Under the pieces are notes generated by a model, which was not told the origin of the DNA, made no database searches, and saw nothing but the letters and a program-made list of their open reading frames with translations. A DNA stretch of 54,238 nt from Verrucomicrobiia bacterium (GTDB lineage: Bacteria > Verrucomicrobiota > Verrucomicrobiia > Limisphaerales > JADLHS01). Position 1 is the first letter of the stretch. Every line of letters starts with the position of its first letter. The translations under genes and the position numbers were made by a program. This document shows positions 35,901 to 45,084 of the stretch, one piece after another. The DNA lies in assembly GCA_011525685.1 (NCBI GenBank), contig WYBW01000136.1, forward strand, positions 1-54,238, given 5' to 3'.

Positions 35901-36548
35901 TCACGGACGGGCCGGGGCGTACATCGGCCCGGCGAAACCTTCGCCGCTGCGCTGCCAGATCACGTACAAGACATCCAGCAGATCGCGCTCCGAGCGCACG
36001 TTTCGGAACACCTGGTCGCGCAGCCCGAGATAGCGTTCGCCGCTTCGCTGGCGTTCCTTCAGGTCCAGCAGACGGACTTTGCCCACGGATAAATTCAGCA
36101 CATCAATGCCGGCGAACTCCACGTCCGCCGCCCGGCTCAGATCGCGCGGGCGCGGCAACCCGGCGCGTTGCATCAAGTTGACGATGTTGGTGTGGCCGGC
36201 TTCGCTCTTTACGATGTGCAACTCGGCAAGATTGAGACGCAGGAGCGTGACCCGCAGCTTGCGTTCGGCAAGCGCGGCCCGGTCGTATTCCACGTGCAAC
36301 TCCGGTATGTCCAGAAACGGCGTGCCGCCAAACTCCGCCGTGTTGAACAACCGGAAATTCTCGATCGTCACCAGCGGCGCAAAGAAGCCGGCGGAAAACC
36401 GGCCGATCTTGACGTCCATCCCGGTCTGAGAGCGGATCTGCTGTTCGACGGCGGCTTTGAGGAGGGCGTCCTTGCCCAGGATCAGGGCCACCACCAGGAC
36501 CACCAGCAGAAAGCTCAACCGGAAAAGCCATTTGAACAGGCATTTCAT
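35901..36548 (-). CDS. AsmA-like membrane-anchored protein
   Basis: A 215-residue protein with one N-terminal membrane helix (FRLSFLLVVLVVALILG). A domain follows resembling the start of AsmA/DUF748 proteins: LKAAVEQQIRSQTGMDVKIG, PLVTIENFRLFN, FLDIPELHVEYDRAAL, then VTLLRLNLAELHIVKSE. AsmA-like proteins are periplasmic bridges or factors in outer-membrane lipid transport. This is a short form (E. coli AsmA is 617 residues). It is convergent with the M42 gene, separated by 43 bp. The family call is from pattern only. Confidence 0.6.
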   Translation of the reverse strand: MKCLFKWLFRLSFLLVVLVVALILGKDALLKAAVEQQIRSQTGMDVKIGRFSAGFFAPLVTIENFRLFNTAEFGGTPFLDIPELHVEYDRAALAERKLRVTLLRLNLAELHIVKSEAGHTNIVNLMQRAGLPRPRDLSRAADVEFAGIDVLNLSVGKVRLLDLKERQRSGERYLGLRDQVFRNVRSERDLLDVLYVIWQRSGEGFAGPMYAPARP

Positions 36549-36671
36549 TGGGTTTGCTCAGTCGCCCACCAGCTTAGGCCATCGGGGCGTCAGGGCAAGG
36601 CTTCCAGCGAGGGCGGTTCACCTTGCTCCCGCCCGCAAGGTCGCAACTGCAACTCGCGCCGCGCGGAAAAA

Positions 36672-37292
36672 TCACAACGTGACATCTTCCGGGCGCACCT
36701 CGAGACATTCGTCGTGATCCTCCCAGACGACCGCCGGATAGTACACCAGCAGACCAGGCGCAAGCTCCCGGCCCGCGCGGGACAGCAATCGCTCGGCTTC
36801 CTTGGCGGCGTTCTCGTAGGCGCGGTTGTAATCCCCGGCGCTCTTGCGCTGGCGGTCATCCCAATGCGCCACCGCGTGGACAGGTTCGTATCGGGCCGCC
36901 CAGTCCTCCAGTTCGGACCGGATCTCCGATGGAAGTTCGTCAAACGCCACGAGCGTCTCATTGCAATGCTGGCAAATCAGGCCCGACTCGCGCAGGTCAC
37001 GGGTCAGCAATGGCAGTTGCGGCGCCCGGCAACAGGGTGATTCGGGGTAGGCCGCCGGCGGCGTGGCCAGACGCTTGAGCCAGATCTGACGTTCGTGTCC
37101 GAGCTGCGCCCCGAGCCGGTACGCCCCCACCAGTGGATGCGACAAGCGCCACGCCTTGCCCTCCAATTGTCCCAAGGTTTGAGCCAGCCACCGGGCCAGT
37201 GTCAGATCATCAAAATCCTTGAACCCCAGACTGTATTCCTTCCAGAGGAGGTCCAGCGGCGCGTCGGAATCGAATGCCATCGCGCCGAGCAT
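36672..37292 (-). CDS. Hypothetical protein with possible zinc ribbon
   Basis: A 206-residue soluble protein with no recognised family. Two cysteine pairs about 20 residues apart (SPCCRAP and LICQHCNE) could bind zinc. Acidic and aromatic stretches follow (SEIRSELEDWAARYEP, VWEDHDECLEV). An internal ATG at 37280 (MAFDSDAP) is an alternative start. It ends 124 bp before the AsmA-like gene, which it may precede in the same transcript. Confidence 0.6.
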   Translation of the reverse strand: MLGAMAFDSDAPLDLLWKEYSLGFKDFDDLTLARWLAQTLGQLEGKAWRLSHPLVGAYRLGAQLGHERQIWLKRLATPPAAYPESPCCRAPQLPLLTRDLRESGLICQHCNETLVAFDELPSEIRSELEDWAARYEPVHAVAHWDDRQRKSAGDYNRAYENAAKEAERLLSRAGRELAPGLLVYYPAVVWEDHDECLEVRPEDVTL

Positions 37293-37368
37293 GAGACGGA
37301 AACGCGCCTTTGTCGAGCGGCAGGTTGACGAAGCCAGCCTTGGCTTGAATCCTTACCGACCTGCGCCT

Positions 37369-37393
37369 GCGCTTCACCCATTGGGTGAAGCGC
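37369..37393. repeat. Perfect hairpin, 11-bp stem
   Basis: GCGCTTCACCC and its reverse complement GGGTGAAGCGC surround a 3-nt loop (ATT). There is no T-run. It resembles the palindrome at 15578-15601 in size and composition. Confidence 0.6.
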
Positions 37394-37680
37394 GAAAAGC
37401 CGTGGCGCGCGGCCTTGAGCCCGCTTCAACGGCGATTTCACAAGCCGATGATGAGGCGGCGTGAACGCCGCGATCCAAAGTCAGCACGAATTCAGGAGCC
37501 TTGGGCGACACGACAAGTTTATCCGGTTGGCTTGGCATTGCCTGATGCAGAAAATTCACATTCGGAAACAATCGCCGCGCCGTCGGCGAAACGTTCCGGT
37601 TGCGCTCGGGTCGGCGGGCAAAGTCCGTTTCGCTGTCTGAAATGTGAACAAAACTGTAAATAATTCGCACATATCGCTTA

Positions 37681-37708
37681 TTGACAAATCGAGCCAAACT
37701 CCTAAGAT
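37681..37708 (+). promoter_or_regulatory. Candidate sigma-70 promoter upstream of tRNA-Asp
   Basis: A perfect TTGACA is followed after 16 nt by TAAGAT. The tRNA starts 135 bp downstream. A second candidate, TTGACG at 37800 with TAGCTT at 37823 (17-nt spacer), has a poorer -10 box but lies at the ideal distance (15 bp) from the tRNA. Confidence 0.45.
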
Positions 37709-37843
37709 TCAATCATTCGGGTAGCAGTACGTTTCTTCAGCGGGGTTCCCCACCCCCACCTCCTTGGCGTCTGCTGCCCGAATTTTCCCGGACTTCCGCT
37801 TGACGCTGCCGGGCTGGTTTCCTAGCTTTCCAGTCCCCGGTGC

Positions 37844-37920
37844 GGGGGCGTAGCTCAATTGGTTAGAGCGCTGCCCTGTCACGGCAGAGGTTACGGGTTC
37901 GAGCCCCGCCGCTCCCGCCA
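37844..37920 (+). tRNA. tRNA-Asp (anticodon GTC); probable island attachment site
   Basis: A full cloverleaf. The acceptor stem is GGGGGCG with CGCTCCC, the D arm is GCTCAATTGGTTAGAGC, and the anticodon stem CTGCC/GGCAG holds loop CTGTCAC (anticodon GTC). The T arm contains GGGTTCGAGCCCC, the discriminator is G, and CCA is encoded. A tyrosine-recombinase gene begins 118 bp after its 3' end, the usual layout of an element integrated into a tRNA 3' end that restores the tRNA. Confidence 0.95.
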
Positions 37921-38037
37921 TTCTTTTCCTCGGAATTCTGGGTGTTTTCACGTCGGGCACCGCCAAAACGGCCCGTTGAAACAAATTGAAACAACTTCGG
38001 CACACGCAGACCGGAAAAATTCGGTTCTTGGCTGCGT

Positions 38038-39366
38038 ATGCTTGAACACCAGAAAAACCAGCCCGTTGTATACGACGCGAACGGCGTCCCATTCACCATC
38101 TACAAGACCACCAAGCCCACCAAATCCGGGCCGAAGGTTTACTGGGTGCTTGAGGAACGGTTCACCACGGGCAGGCGGCGGTTATTGAACAACAAGTCCT
38201 TGAAGGCTGCCAAGGAGCGGGCAGACAAGATTCGAGCCGCGCACATCAAGGGGCAGGCCGCCCGCATGTCCCTCAGCAATGGACAGTGGCAGGATGTTTG
38301 GCTGGCGTTTGAAGTCATCCGCAACGCGCCCAACGGCGAGTCCCTCTACTCCGCAGTCCATTCGTGGCTCGAATGTATACACCTGCTTGACGGCAAAGCC
38401 ACCCTGTTCGACGCGGTAAAGTTCTTTGTCGAAAACCACCGGGGTAACGGTCCCAAACCGACCCGCATCCGCTTCGATGAGGCCGCCAAACTCTACCACG
38501 CATTCAAGGTTGCCGACGGAAAGTCTGCATCCCACTGCGACAACATCCGGTCGCGTCTGAACCGACTCGCCACCAAGCTCCCCGCCGGGGTGATGCTGGA
38601 TGAACTGACAGCCGGGCAGTTGGAGCACGCCGTCGTGAATCTGGGGCTGCGCCCCAAGACGCGCAACGAATACAAGATCACGCTGGGAAATTTGTTTACA
38701 TGGGCCGCAAAGCAAAACCCGCCGCTTGTGCCCAAGGGTTTCAACCCCGGCAAGGAGATGGAACGTTGCAGGATCAAGCACGGCGACGTGAAGTTTCTCC
38801 ACGTGCCGGAGTTGACCCAGATTCTCACCAGCCTTCCTGCAAAGCGCCCTGACCTGTTGCCGCTGGTGGCCTTGGTTTGTTTCGCGGGCCTTCGACCGTC
38901 GGAAGCAGCCCGGCTGGAGTGGAATGAAGTTGGCGACGACTACATCCGCCTGCCCGGATTCAAATCGAAAACCGGGCATCCGCGCCAAATCCCAATACGG
39001 CCAAACCTGAAGTTGTGGCTGGCTCTCTGGCGCAAGGATAGCGGGTTGGTTTGCCCGGATGTGAGCCTTGAGCACGTCAACGCGGCCATTCGTCGCCACT
39101 CTGGGGTGCGCCTGAGTCACGATGCCATGCGCCACGGCTACGGCACGCATCGCCAACGTGTCGTCAACAATGTCGGGCAGGTGGCGGAGGAAATGGGCCA
39201 CTCGATGGCGATCTGCCGCAGGCACTATTTGAACGCGTTTTGCACCGACACTGAGGCGGCGGCTTGGTTCAACCTCGTACCGCAAAAACCAGCCAACATC
39301 ATCGAGTTGAACAATGGCCAAGCGGAAGCAGCGGGTCTGGACAGCGCGGCCAGTGCTGAACGTTAG
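38038..39366 (+). CDS. int: Tyrosine recombinase (integrase)
   Basis: A 442-residue phage/ICE-type integrase. The N-terminal arm-binding and core-binding parts (about 1-220) precede the catalytic domain with all key residues: Arg in CFAGLRPSEAARLEW (about 283), H-x-x-R in SHDAMRHGYGTH (about 360), the His of EEMGHS (about 387) and the nucleophilic Tyr in CRRHYLN (about 394). It should integrate and excise the element at the 3' end of tRNA-Asp, 118 bp upstream. The gene contains two GTATAC and two GTTTAC words; one GTATAC is built with a rare ATA isoleucine codon. No excisionase was recognised. Confidence 0.93.
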   Translation: MLEHQKNQPVVYDANGVPFTIYKTTKPTKSGPKVYWVLEERFTTGRRRLLNNKSLKAAKERADKIRAAHIKGQAARMSLSNGQWQDVWLAFEVIRNAPNGESLYSAVHSWLECIHLLDGKATLFDAVKFFVENHRGNGPKPTRIRFDEAAKLYHAFKVADGKSASHCDNIRSRLNRLATKLPAGVMLDELTAGQLEHAVVNLGLRPKTRNEYKITLGNLFTWAAKQNPPLVPKGFNPGKEMERCRIKHGDVKFLHVPELTQILTSLPAKRPDLLPLVALVCFAGLRPSEAARLEWNEVGDDYIRLPGFKSKTGHPRQIPIRPNLKLWLALWRKDSGLVCPDVSLEHVNAAIRRHSGVRLSHDAMRHGYGTHRQRVVNNVGQVAEEMGHSMAICRRHYLNAFCTDTEAAAWFNLVPQKPANIIELNNGQAEAAGLDSAASAER

Positions 39367-39835
39367 GCCACGATTCTGGGCTTGGTCATCGTATACAATG
39401 ATTGAACCGCCCAAAGATTCTGGCGGGCGGAACATGCTGCACCAGAAAAATCCAGTTCTTCAAGGTTGATGGGTAGTTAACAGTGCGCGGCCCGCTGGTC
39501 GCGCAAGGCAATGGAAAGCCTATGGTCTGGCAAAAGCTTCAATTTCGAGCCGTCGTCGTTGGCGTCCCCGCCAGCGCGGAATTTCCATCGTTGATGGCGG
39601 CGGCTCGATCCTCTCAACCCTCGCCCAGTTTGTGCGCCGAGCCGGGTTGCTCCCGATTCAGCATCACCCCGTCAGCGCACCCACGAAAAGTGCCAAGGCG
39701 AAGATCGGTCAATATAGGATGTTTACCTGATCCTTTTCTGCATCCAATTATGTCCACTTTGCTGGCCTTTTTGGGTTTCAGTAGCGCTTGCGCGGTATTG
39801 CGTAATTGTGGGGTAGAGGGTGGAAGCAGTTGACC
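39367..39835. other. 469-bp gap between integrase and the Rep-like gene
   Basis: No gene is convincing here; the longest open frame (from 39483) has no family features. The gap carries one GTATAC (39391) and one GTTTAC (39721). It would be a natural place for an origin or regulatory sites of the element, but no iterons or clear palindrome were seen. Confidence 0.4.
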
Positions 39836-41122
39836 ATGCTAGAGCGCTGGCAACCTGATCCGGCTCTGATGTTGAGCTGGTTGAACCATCCGACCATCAG
39901 CAAGGATCACCGGTCATTCCATGACATTCCTGTCCACGAGCAGCAGCTTGTAAGCGCCCTTCAGGATCAATACGAGCGCTGGTCGCACAAGCCCTACTTC
40001 CGGCATCACCTTTCAGACCGGCTGATTGCCGCCCTCAACGGCTACGGCTTCACCGCCAAGCTCGCAGACTGCATGATGAAGTCCAACGCCTACACCAAGG
40101 GTGACAAACTCGGACGCTGTGGTCTGGACTGGTTTTGCGAGTTTTGCGCGTACTTGAAAGGCCAAGACCTTTTGAAAAAGTACGCTGGAGCTTGGGTGTC
40201 GGGTGGGTGGTACGAGATGGTCATATCCCTGAAGACTGGGGTCTGCCCTGCCGACCCGGAGCACGATTCTATCCGCGACGTACTTGATGCGATGGTTGCT
40301 GCGATTAAGCGCCTACAGCAGCGTCAGCTCACGCTTGGTTACGTCGCGTGGTTGGAGATCAAGGTGCATCAATTCTACCCGCACTTGATCGTCACGCCCC
40401 ACATCCACGTCTTGCTCCGCTGCGACTGCCCACCTGACCTGCGTGTGTTCGGCATGTTGATTGCCGATGAGTGGATCGGGCGCGGGCTGGAGTCGTGGCT
40501 TGATCCGTGGATCGAGCCAGTGGATACCGAAGCACACTTCCATGAGATTCTCGACTACATCAAGCCCATTGACCTCTACGGCCCTTACGAGCGTGATTAC
40601 CGCGCGGCAAGGGCCGACGGCAAGATCGAACTCCTGCACCGAGAGGTTCGACTGTTCTTTGAATCCTTGATGGTTGAAACGACCGAATACCAATGGGCTG
40701 ATTTCGACGACGCGTGCAAGCGTGCCTTGAAGAAGACGCTGCCAAAGTCGGCGTGGAAACCCATCAGAAAGCGATGGGACGAGATTCTGGCACAGATTGT
40801 TGGCAAACCGGGGACAGTCCCGTTGTCGAGGGTGATCGCGAGGGCCATCACGAAGACCCTCGACTTCAAACTGAGCAGGGCGCTCAGAAATAAAATCAGT
40901 GAAGCATCCCTGATCGTCCAACGGCGAAAACTGAAGCTGGTCACACGCCGCCGCTTCCTCTACGGGGGCAACTGCCACGGGAGCGCTGGTGAGCCACTCG
41001 GCTTGGCGGAGGACGTGCGGCGCACCAAGGAGCATCAGGACGCCATCAGGGCGAAGGTGGCGTTGGCGAAGGAAGCCGAGGAACGGAGCCGGGAAGCCGC
41101 CGAGTGCCAGCCAGAGGAATGA
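39836..41122 (+). CDS. Putative HUH-type replication/relaxase protein (Rep_1-like)
   Basis: A 428-residue protein from ATG 39836 with GGAAG upstream. It has features of rolling-circle Rep proteins in order: a cysteine cluster near residue 95-105 (RCGLDWFCEFC), a strand MVISLKTG, a His-x-His metal motif near 188 (TPHIHVLL), and a Tyr-x-Lys near 238 (EILDYIKP) where Rep_1 proteins keep the nicking tyrosine. The C-terminal third is basic and helical (RRKLKLVTRRRFLY). If correct, it nicks an origin in the element for replication or mobilisation. The assignment rests on motif order only; it could be another HUH-like or unrelated protein. Confidence 0.5.
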   Translation: MLERWQPDPALMLSWLNHPTISKDHRSFHDIPVHEQQLVSALQDQYERWSHKPYFRHHLSDRLIAALNGYGFTAKLADCMMKSNAYTKGDKLGRCGLDWFCEFCAYLKGQDLLKKYAGAWVSGGWYEMVISLKTGVCPADPEHDSIRDVLDAMVAAIKRLQQRQLTLGYVAWLEIKVHQFYPHLIVTPHIHVLLRCDCPPDLRVFGMLIADEWIGRGLESWLDPWIEPVDTEAHFHEILDYIKPIDLYGPYERDYRAARADGKIELLHREVRLFFESLMVETTEYQWADFDDACKRALKKTLPKSAWKPIRKRWDEILAQIVGKPGTVPLSRVIARAITKTLDFKLSRALRNKISEASLIVQRRKLKLVTRRRFLYGGNCHGSAGEPLGLAEDVRRTKEHQDAIRAKVALAKEAEERSREAAECQPEE

Positions 41123-41133
41123 GCGTTCACTCG

Positions 41134-41682
41134 TCAATGGCCACCAACTACATGGACTTTGACCGGTCGGCCACGCGCTCGGCGTCCCTCGCGAACCGGT
41201 CTTACACCATTCGCTCTGCAAGTGATTTGTTTACACTGGCTGAATTTCTCTTTGCAGCCACGCTTCAACATTCCCAGAACACGCGCTGCCGGGCTTTTGT
41301 AAACGCTAACCTGATTCACGGGCAGCACGTGGCGGCGCATACCCTCGATGGAAAGTGGATCAGCCCATTGCACTGCCGCCAGCCCGCGCAGAATGGCGTA
41401 GACCTCGGCCACCTGACCCGTCGGCAGTACGACTTTGCGCCCGCGCCAAAAATGATTTCGCTGGACCCAACCCGTCCAGCGGCGACGCCGCCGCTTGGGC
41501 AGCGAGCCAAGTGTCGCGGCTGCCGTTGAAATAATCTCCCTTGCCGCGCTCCGGCGAACAGGGTCAGGACTTTGCCACGCATCCTTGATGTGCGGCAGCA
41601 GGTCTTCAACGGACCCAGAATCGCTTTCGGTTTTTCCCGGTGCCCCTGCTGAAGCGTTCTTGGGCCGTGGGCAGTTTTCCAT
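41134..41682 (-). CDS. Hypothetical island protein
   Basis: A 182-residue protein, convergent with the Rep-like gene (11 bp apart). A basic middle segment (LPKRRRRRWTGWVQRN) is followed by an ordered-looking region (VVLPTGQVAEVYAILRGLA, LSIEGMRRHVLPVNQVSVY) and a basic, probably disordered tail. The basic character suggests nucleic-acid binding. No family is recognised. Open frames on the opposite strand here look like shadows, because they lack a plausible protein pattern. Confidence 0.5.
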   Translation of the reverse strand: MENCPRPKNASAGAPGKTESDSGSVEDLLPHIKDAWQSPDPVRRSAAREIISTAAATLGSLPKRRRRRWTGWVQRNHFWRGRKVVLPTGQVAEVYAILRGLAAVQWADPLSIEGMRRHVLPVNQVSVYKSPAARVLGMLKRGCKEKFSQCKQITCRANGVRPVREGRRARGRPVKVHVVGGH

Positions 41683-41715
41683 TTGAGTTCCATCTGTTTA
41701 ACGCAAGTCAGCCGG

Positions 41716-42141
41716 TCACACCCGAAAGGTTCGTGTGCGTGGGCCGCCGGTTTGAAGACCGCCCCAGTCGCCGACAATTGGGTCCGGCGCGGGCGGCCAG
41801 TTTTTCAACGGTGTAGCTGGTGTTGGCGCGGGTGCTGGCGGCGGCGTTCCCGGTTCTCGCAGGCGCAGATGGCCCTTGCCCTCGCGCTGGATGCGTCCGG
41901 CGTGGATCAGGCTGCGCAGGCGGCACAGGAGCCGGGCTACAAGTTGCCGCCGGTGTGCCCGGCTTGGCGGGTTTTCGTCGGCGATGATCCGGTGGACAAG
42001 GGGCCAAACGGGCGCAGGCTGGTCGCCGTGGCCCTCGACGCCAGCAATCAGTTTACGGTCGAGGCGGTCCACAACGACTGCGGCCCGGATCGGCTCCGGC
42101 GCGGGTTTGGGCATTTCGGGTGCGAGGATAATCAAGCTCAT
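41716..42141 (-). CDS. Hypothetical small protein, possible winged-helix regulator
   Basis: A 141-residue protein. The middle (about 60-95: RRQLVARLLCRLRSLIHAG, then RIQREGKGHLRLR) looks like the recognition helix and wing of a small winged-helix domain. The C-terminal 45 residues are proline-rich and probably disordered. It is divergent from the orphan methyltransferase with 79 bp between the starts, the usual layout of a controller and a methyltransferase. The intergenic region has a GTATAC in a TTGTATACAC context. The function is inferred from position and pattern only. Confidence 0.4.
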   Translation of the reverse strand: MSLIILAPEMPKPAPEPIRAAVVVDRLDRKLIAGVEGHGDQPAPVWPLVHRIIADENPPSRAHRRQLVARLLCRLRSLIHAGRIQREGKGHLRLREPGTPPPAPAPTPATPLKNWPPAPDPIVGDWGGLQTGGPRTRTFRV

Positions 42142-42220
42142 GCCCTAATTACGCCCACGACGGACCAGAACCTGATTGAGTCTTGTATACACTTGCTTTG
42201 CCTCCTACACTTTGGCCCAG

Positions 42221-43348
42221 ATGAAAGCAGCCCCGTATGAGCCGCTGCCAGAGCGCAAAACCGCGATCCTGCACTTCCGCGTGCCCGCATCCGTGGCAGC
42301 GAGCCTCTCGCAGCAAATTAGCCCGGCGGCGGGCCTGAAGTCGGCCAATGACGTAGCGCGGGCTTTGACCATGCAGGCGCTGGCGGAACGGGAGCGCCAT
42401 CAGCAGTTGGGCGCGTTCAATGTATACAACCTTGATCGCTACGCCCTGTTTCAAGGTGACGCCAGCCGCGTGCTGGCCAACCTCCCCGCAAGGACGTTCA
42501 AAACCTGCATCACGTCGCCGCCGTACTGGCGACAGCGCAACTACGGCAACCATGCGGATCAGATCGGTCAAGAGACGGACCCGGACCAGTACATCAACCG
42601 GCTGGCCGACATTTTTATGCTGGTTCATCGCACCCTGACCAACGACGGCACGCTCTGGGTGAACATCGACGACAGCTACAAGAATAAGGAACTGGTCGGC
42701 ATCCCGTGGCGCTTGGCGCTGGAACTGAAGCGGCGCGGCTGGTACTGGCGGGCGGAGATCGTCTGGGCCAAGGCCAGCACCCCGGAACCGGTCAAAGACC
42801 GACCGACACGGGCGCATGAGGCCATGCTGCTGTTCTCGAAGAAGCCGAAATACTTCTACGACTACGACGCCATCCTTGAACCCCATGACAGCGAATGGGC
42901 CGTGGATTGTATACGCAAGGCGCAGGCGTCCGGCCTGACGGAGCGACCACGCACAAATCCCTTTTCCAAGGATAAGCGGGCGGTCAACGGGATGCGCGGC
43001 ATCACGCGGGCTGAGTACGGCACCTTGATGAACCCGAACGGCAAGAACCGCCGCGATGTCTGGACGATCAACGCGGAGAAGTTCCGGGGCGCTCACTCGG
43101 CGGTGATGCCGGTGGCGCTGGCAGACGTGTGCGTGAAGGCGGGCAGCGCGGTCGGCGACGTTGTGCTTGATCCATTCGCGGGGACGGGCACGACCGGCGT
43201 CGCGGCCTTGGCCAACGGCAGACGGTTCGTGGGCATCGAACTGGTTCCCCGGTTCATCCGCATGGCGCACGGGCGATTGAAAGAGTCAGGCCAAACAAGC
43301 GGAAATCTACCCGATGAACCGCGTCCGAAGGACGGTGCGCGGCGATGA
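42221..43348 (+). CDS. Orphan site-specific DNA methyltransferase (beta class, N4-C or N6-A)
   Basis: A 375-residue protein from ATG 42221. The catalytic motif IV CITSPPYWRQRNYGN lies near residue 96 and the AdoMet motif I VLDPFAGTGTTGVAAL near 316, giving the beta-class order. TSPPYW is typical of N4-cytosine and some N6-adenine enzymes. The region between (about 170-290) should hold the target-recognition domain. The first 55 residues (ILHFRVPASVAASLSQQI) look like an added ribbon-helix-helix-like or dimerisation segment. No cognate restriction enzyme is adjacent. It may protect the element or act in regulation. The gene contains two GTATAC words, one using a rare ATA codon. Confidence 0.88.
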   Translation: MKAAPYEPLPERKTAILHFRVPASVAASLSQQISPAAGLKSANDVARALTMQALAERERHQQLGAFNVYNLDRYALFQGDASRVLANLPARTFKTCITSPPYWRQRNYGNHADQIGQETDPDQYINRLADIFMLVHRTLTNDGTLWVNIDDSYKNKELVGIPWRLALELKRRGWYWRAEIVWAKASTPEPVKDRPTRAHEAMLLFSKKPKYFYDYDAILEPHDSEWAVDCIRKAQASGLTERPRTNPFSKDKRAVNGMRGITRAEYGTLMNPNGKNRRDVWTINAEKFRGAHSAVMPVALADVCVKAGSAVGDVVLDPFAGTGTTGVAALANGRRFVGIELVPRFIRMAHGRLKESGQTSGNLPDEPRPKDGARR

Positions 43349-43444
43349 GGCATCAGGCGGGAAATGGTTCGGGTCGGCGTGGGATGCTGCCTTGCTCGTT
43401 GTTTACAGAAAGCCTATTCTGCCGGGCATCCCGTGAGGGACGCG

Positions 43445-45084
43445 ATGAACAACAAGACCTCAAACGGCAACGGCTTGGCGGAACTGGAACGGCGGCTCTG
43501 GTCGGCGGCGGATCAACTGTGGGCCAATTCACCGCTGCGCCCCAGCGAGTACTCCACGCCGGTTCTGGGTCTGATTTTCCTCCGGTTCGCGGACAGCGCG
43601 TTCACCAAGGTCGAGGCCGAACTGAAGGGCAAATCCACCGGGCGGCGCACCATCGGCAAGACCGACTATCAGGCCAAAGGTGTTGTTTACATTCCCACGG
43701 AAGCCCGGTTCTCCAACCTGCTCCAACTGCCGGAATCCGCTGACATCGGCAAAAAGCTCAACGAGGCCATGAAGGCCATTGAGCAGGAAAACGACGACCT
43801 CAAGGACGTGCTGCCCAAGTCCTACCAGCGCATTGACAACGCCACGCTGGTTGAACTGCTCAAGATCATGTCCGGCATCCCCGACGACATCGGCGGCGAT
43901 GCGTTCGGCAAAATCTACGAGTATTTCCTTGGCGCGTTCGCCATGAAGGAAGGCCAGAAAGGCGGCGAGTTCTTCACGCCGTTTTCGATGGTCAACCTGA
44001 TCGTCGAGGTCATCGAACCGTTCCACGGTCGGCTCTACGACCCGGCCAACGGCGGCGGCAACATGTTCGTGTCCAGCGCCCGGTTCGTGGCGAATCACCG
44101 GCGGAATCCCAGCACCGAAATCAGCATCTTCGGGCAGGAGCGCGTGGCGGAAACCATCCGGCTCTGCAAGATGAACCTCGCCGTCCACGGCCTGAGCGGC
44201 GACATCCGGCAGGCCAACACCTACTACGAAGACGTGTTCGACTGCGTGGGCCGGTTTGATTTCGTGATGGCCAATCCGCCGTTCAACGTGAGCGGTGTGG
44301 ACAAAGAGAAGCTCAAGGACGACCCGCGCTTCCGGTTGGGCCTGCCCAGCACCGACAACGCGAACTACCTCTGGATTCAGATTTTCTACCACGCGCTCAG
44401 CCCCAAGGGCCGGGCCGGGTTCGTCATGGCCAACTCGGCGGCGGACGCACGCGGGTCCGAACTGGAAATCCGCAAGAAGCTAATCCAGTCCGGCGCGGTG
44501 GACGTAATCGTGGCGGTTGGCCCCAATTTCTTTTACACCGTGACTCTCCCGGCAACCCTTTGGTTCTTTGATAAGGGGAAAGCCAGCCACGAACCCTCAC
44601 CCCAACCCTCTCCCAGTGGGAGAGGGTGTCGCGAAGCGACGGGTGAGGGTAAACAGAACGGGATCGCGTCAGCGGATACCGTTCTGTTTATAGACGCCCG
44701 GCACATCTACCGGCAGATTGACCGCGCCCACCGGGAATTCACGCCGGAGCAGGTCGAATTCTTGGCCAACATTGTGCGGCTCTACCGGGGCAAGGATCCG
44801 GAATTCGAGCGCGGGTCCGAGAAGCTGCTCAAGGAGAAGTTCCCCAAGCTCAAGTACGCCGATGTAGCGGGCTTGTGCAGGGTGGCGACGCGGAAGGAAA
44901 TCGAGGCGCAGGGCTGGAGCCTGAATCCGGGCCGCTACGTGGGCGTGGCTCCGGGCGAGGAAGTCAGCGACGCCGACTTCAAAGAACAGTTCGAGGAACT
45001 GACCGAGGAACTGGAAACCCTCAATGCCGAAGCACGGGAACTGGAAGATCGAATCGCCAGCAACGCGGCGAAGATTCTGGAGGC

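Larger units (their letters stand above)
37293..37843. other. 551-bp intergenic region upstream of tRNA-Asp
   Basis: No convincing gene is seen. It holds a perfect 11-bp hairpin (37369-37393), an AT-rich stretch near 37640-37680 and two promoter candidates that could drive tRNA-Asp. Confidence 0.5.

Noticed and set aside
37374..37712. Open frame of 112 codons on the minus strand upstream of tRNA-Asp
   Set aside because: It crosses a perfect hairpin and a promoter-like region, and its product has no ordered pattern.
38046..39445. Similar words CACCAGAAAAACCAG (about 38046) and CACCAGAAAAATCCAG (about 39430) flanking the integrase gene
   Set aside because: Considered as integrase arm sites or attachment repeats, but the match is short, imperfect, and partly inside the coding sequence; chance is likely.
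39483..39833. Open frame of 116 codons between integrase and the Rep-like gene
   Set aside because: Irregular composition, no ribosome-binding site and no family features; it ends at the start of the Rep-like gene without a clear reason.
41104..41529. Open frame on the plus strand after the Rep-like gene
   Set aside because: The opposite-strand frame (41134-41682) has a more protein-like sequence; only one is likely real.
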